Assembly (NCBI GenBank): GCA_029762575.1
Contig: JARVGL010000010.1
Location: 1-33,427, forward strand
Direction of reading: 5' to 3'
Origin: Thermoplasmatota archaeon
Lineage (GTDB): Archaea > Thermoplasmatota > E2 > DHVEG-1
DNA length: 33,427 nt
Positions 32,993 through 33,427 of this stretch are shown here, one piece after another. The notes under the pieces are model-generated. The model was not told the DNA's origin. It was given only the letters and a program-made list of their open reading frames with translations, and did not search any database. How positions within the stretch are numbered: the stretch's first letter is position 1; every line of letters begins with the position of its first letter. The position numbers were made by a program, and so were the translations under genes.

Positions 32993-33427
32993 TAAAACCT
33001 TTTACGGAACAATCAAAGACGAAACAACCTCGATGGTCCCCATTCAGCCTTCGATAATAAGATTCAACACATTGTTAGATGAAATCCTTTAAGATCAATA
33101 ACGTGTCGTTTGCAAAACAGAGATAAAAAGACGGTTTTCAGTACTTTGAAGCTCTACCTATAAAAAGAGATAGATGTAAAAAGTGCTCCCGTCGGGAAAA
33201 TGAGTTAATTCTCCAATGCCCCCCTCTTATATTTATGAAAAGATATGGGAAGATGTTGATCACCAATTTACTGGTAAAAATATTGATTTTCTCGATATCA
33301 TTTAATAATTTTAATATTTTTAAAAAATTTGAAATTAGATCTTCCACATCATCTATATGTTCATAATCTACGAAATGAAAATTTTACAATTCTTCTTGAT
33401 CTATTTCAAATAAAAAGAAGATTTGAA
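32993..33427. other. Right-edge region without a confident gene
   Basis: About 430 bp upstream of the HAD operon. The first part contains the operon promoter on the minus strand, but no single TATA box stands out. Near the edge several short frames compete: a 29-codon plus frame (33216-33305, MPPSYIYEKIWEDVDHQF), an open plus frame without ATG from about 33287 to the edge (contains LDLPHHLYVHNLRNENF), and a minus frame over the same bases (33138-33347). None has a ribosome-binding site. The sequence is very AT-rich from about 33270. Confidence 0.35.

Noticed and set aside
33138-33347. 69-aa minus-strand ORF at the right edge
   Set aside because: Starts at GTG with no ribosome-binding site, with skewed composition (Ile, Asn, Phe); equally open plus frames exist over the same bases.
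1-33427. CRISPR arrays, insertion sequences, prophage or integration sites
   Set aside because: No direct-repeat array, transposase, integrase or long terminal inverted repeats were seen. The two tRNA genes have no duplicated 3' ends nearby.

Overview
The window is a densely packed piece of archaeal chromosome. The markers are Pelota, an archaeal RqcH/NEMF protein, the DNA primase large subunit PriL with four Fe-S cysteines, NucS/EndoMS with a PCNA-binding tail, Alba, an archaeal initiator tRNA (A1-U72, GGG/CCC anticodon stem), GGTGA-type Shine-Dalgarno sites and TATA boxes placed about 22-30 nt before start codons (many messages look leaderless). AT-rich coding sequence, a bacterial-type DnaJ, and secreted clan-CD cysteine peptidases of gingipain and caspase type fit a mesophilic or moderately thermophilic Thermoplasmatota-like euryarchaeote. 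Sediment lineages such as MBG-D/Thermoprofundales are one possibility. The lineage is inference; no rRNA is present to settle it.

Layout. 1-0.9 kb: 5' part of a long, charged, probably disordered protein running off the left edge, divergent from an A24 prepilin peptidase. 1.9-5.3 kb: dnaJ, then a secreted C25 (gingipain-like) peptidase. 5.5-10.9 kb: initiator tRNA-Met, a membrane acyltransferase-like protein (DUF1624/HGSNAT), divergent purM and thiL (homologous folds), a caspase-like lipoprotein and a small membrane-anchored protein. 10.9-14 kb: rqcH-pelota, a two-gene ribosome-rescue operon with an ATGA overlap. 14.3-16.7 kb: a stand-alone receiver domain, a radical SAM/SPASM-like enzyme and a P-loop-less EF-Tu/EF1A-like protein. 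16.8-19.9 kb: a CAU tRNA, a small unknown gene, priL, tmk and nucS (a replication/repair group). 20-23 kb: a pfkB sugar kinase translationally coupled to an LytM/M23-like protein lacking two catalytic histidines, divergent from a GT4/GT5-like glycosyltransferase. 23-26 kb: MscS channel, a 31-aa small ORF missed by the track, Alba, HAD hydrolase, MarC. 26.2-28 kb: an AhpD-like protein and a zinc-ribbon/HPPD-like dioxygenase pair. 28.2-29.8 kb: a secreted metzincin with calcium-binding repeats. 29.9-33 kb: a three-gene operon of HAD phosphatase, glucosyl-3-phosphoglycerate synthase and a second glycosyltransferase, best read as a glycosylglycerate compatible-solute pathway. The last 430 bp hold no confident gene.

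No CRISPR array, insertion sequence, prophage or rRNA was seen. The most unusual items are the zinc-ribbon/HPPD-like plus AhpD-like pair, the three-gene glycosylglycerate operon with an extra glycosyltransferase, the sugar kinase coupled to an atypical M23 protein, and several small RNA/DNA structures: a hairpin plus T-run before tmk, and a leader hairpin overlapping the tRNA acceptor end.
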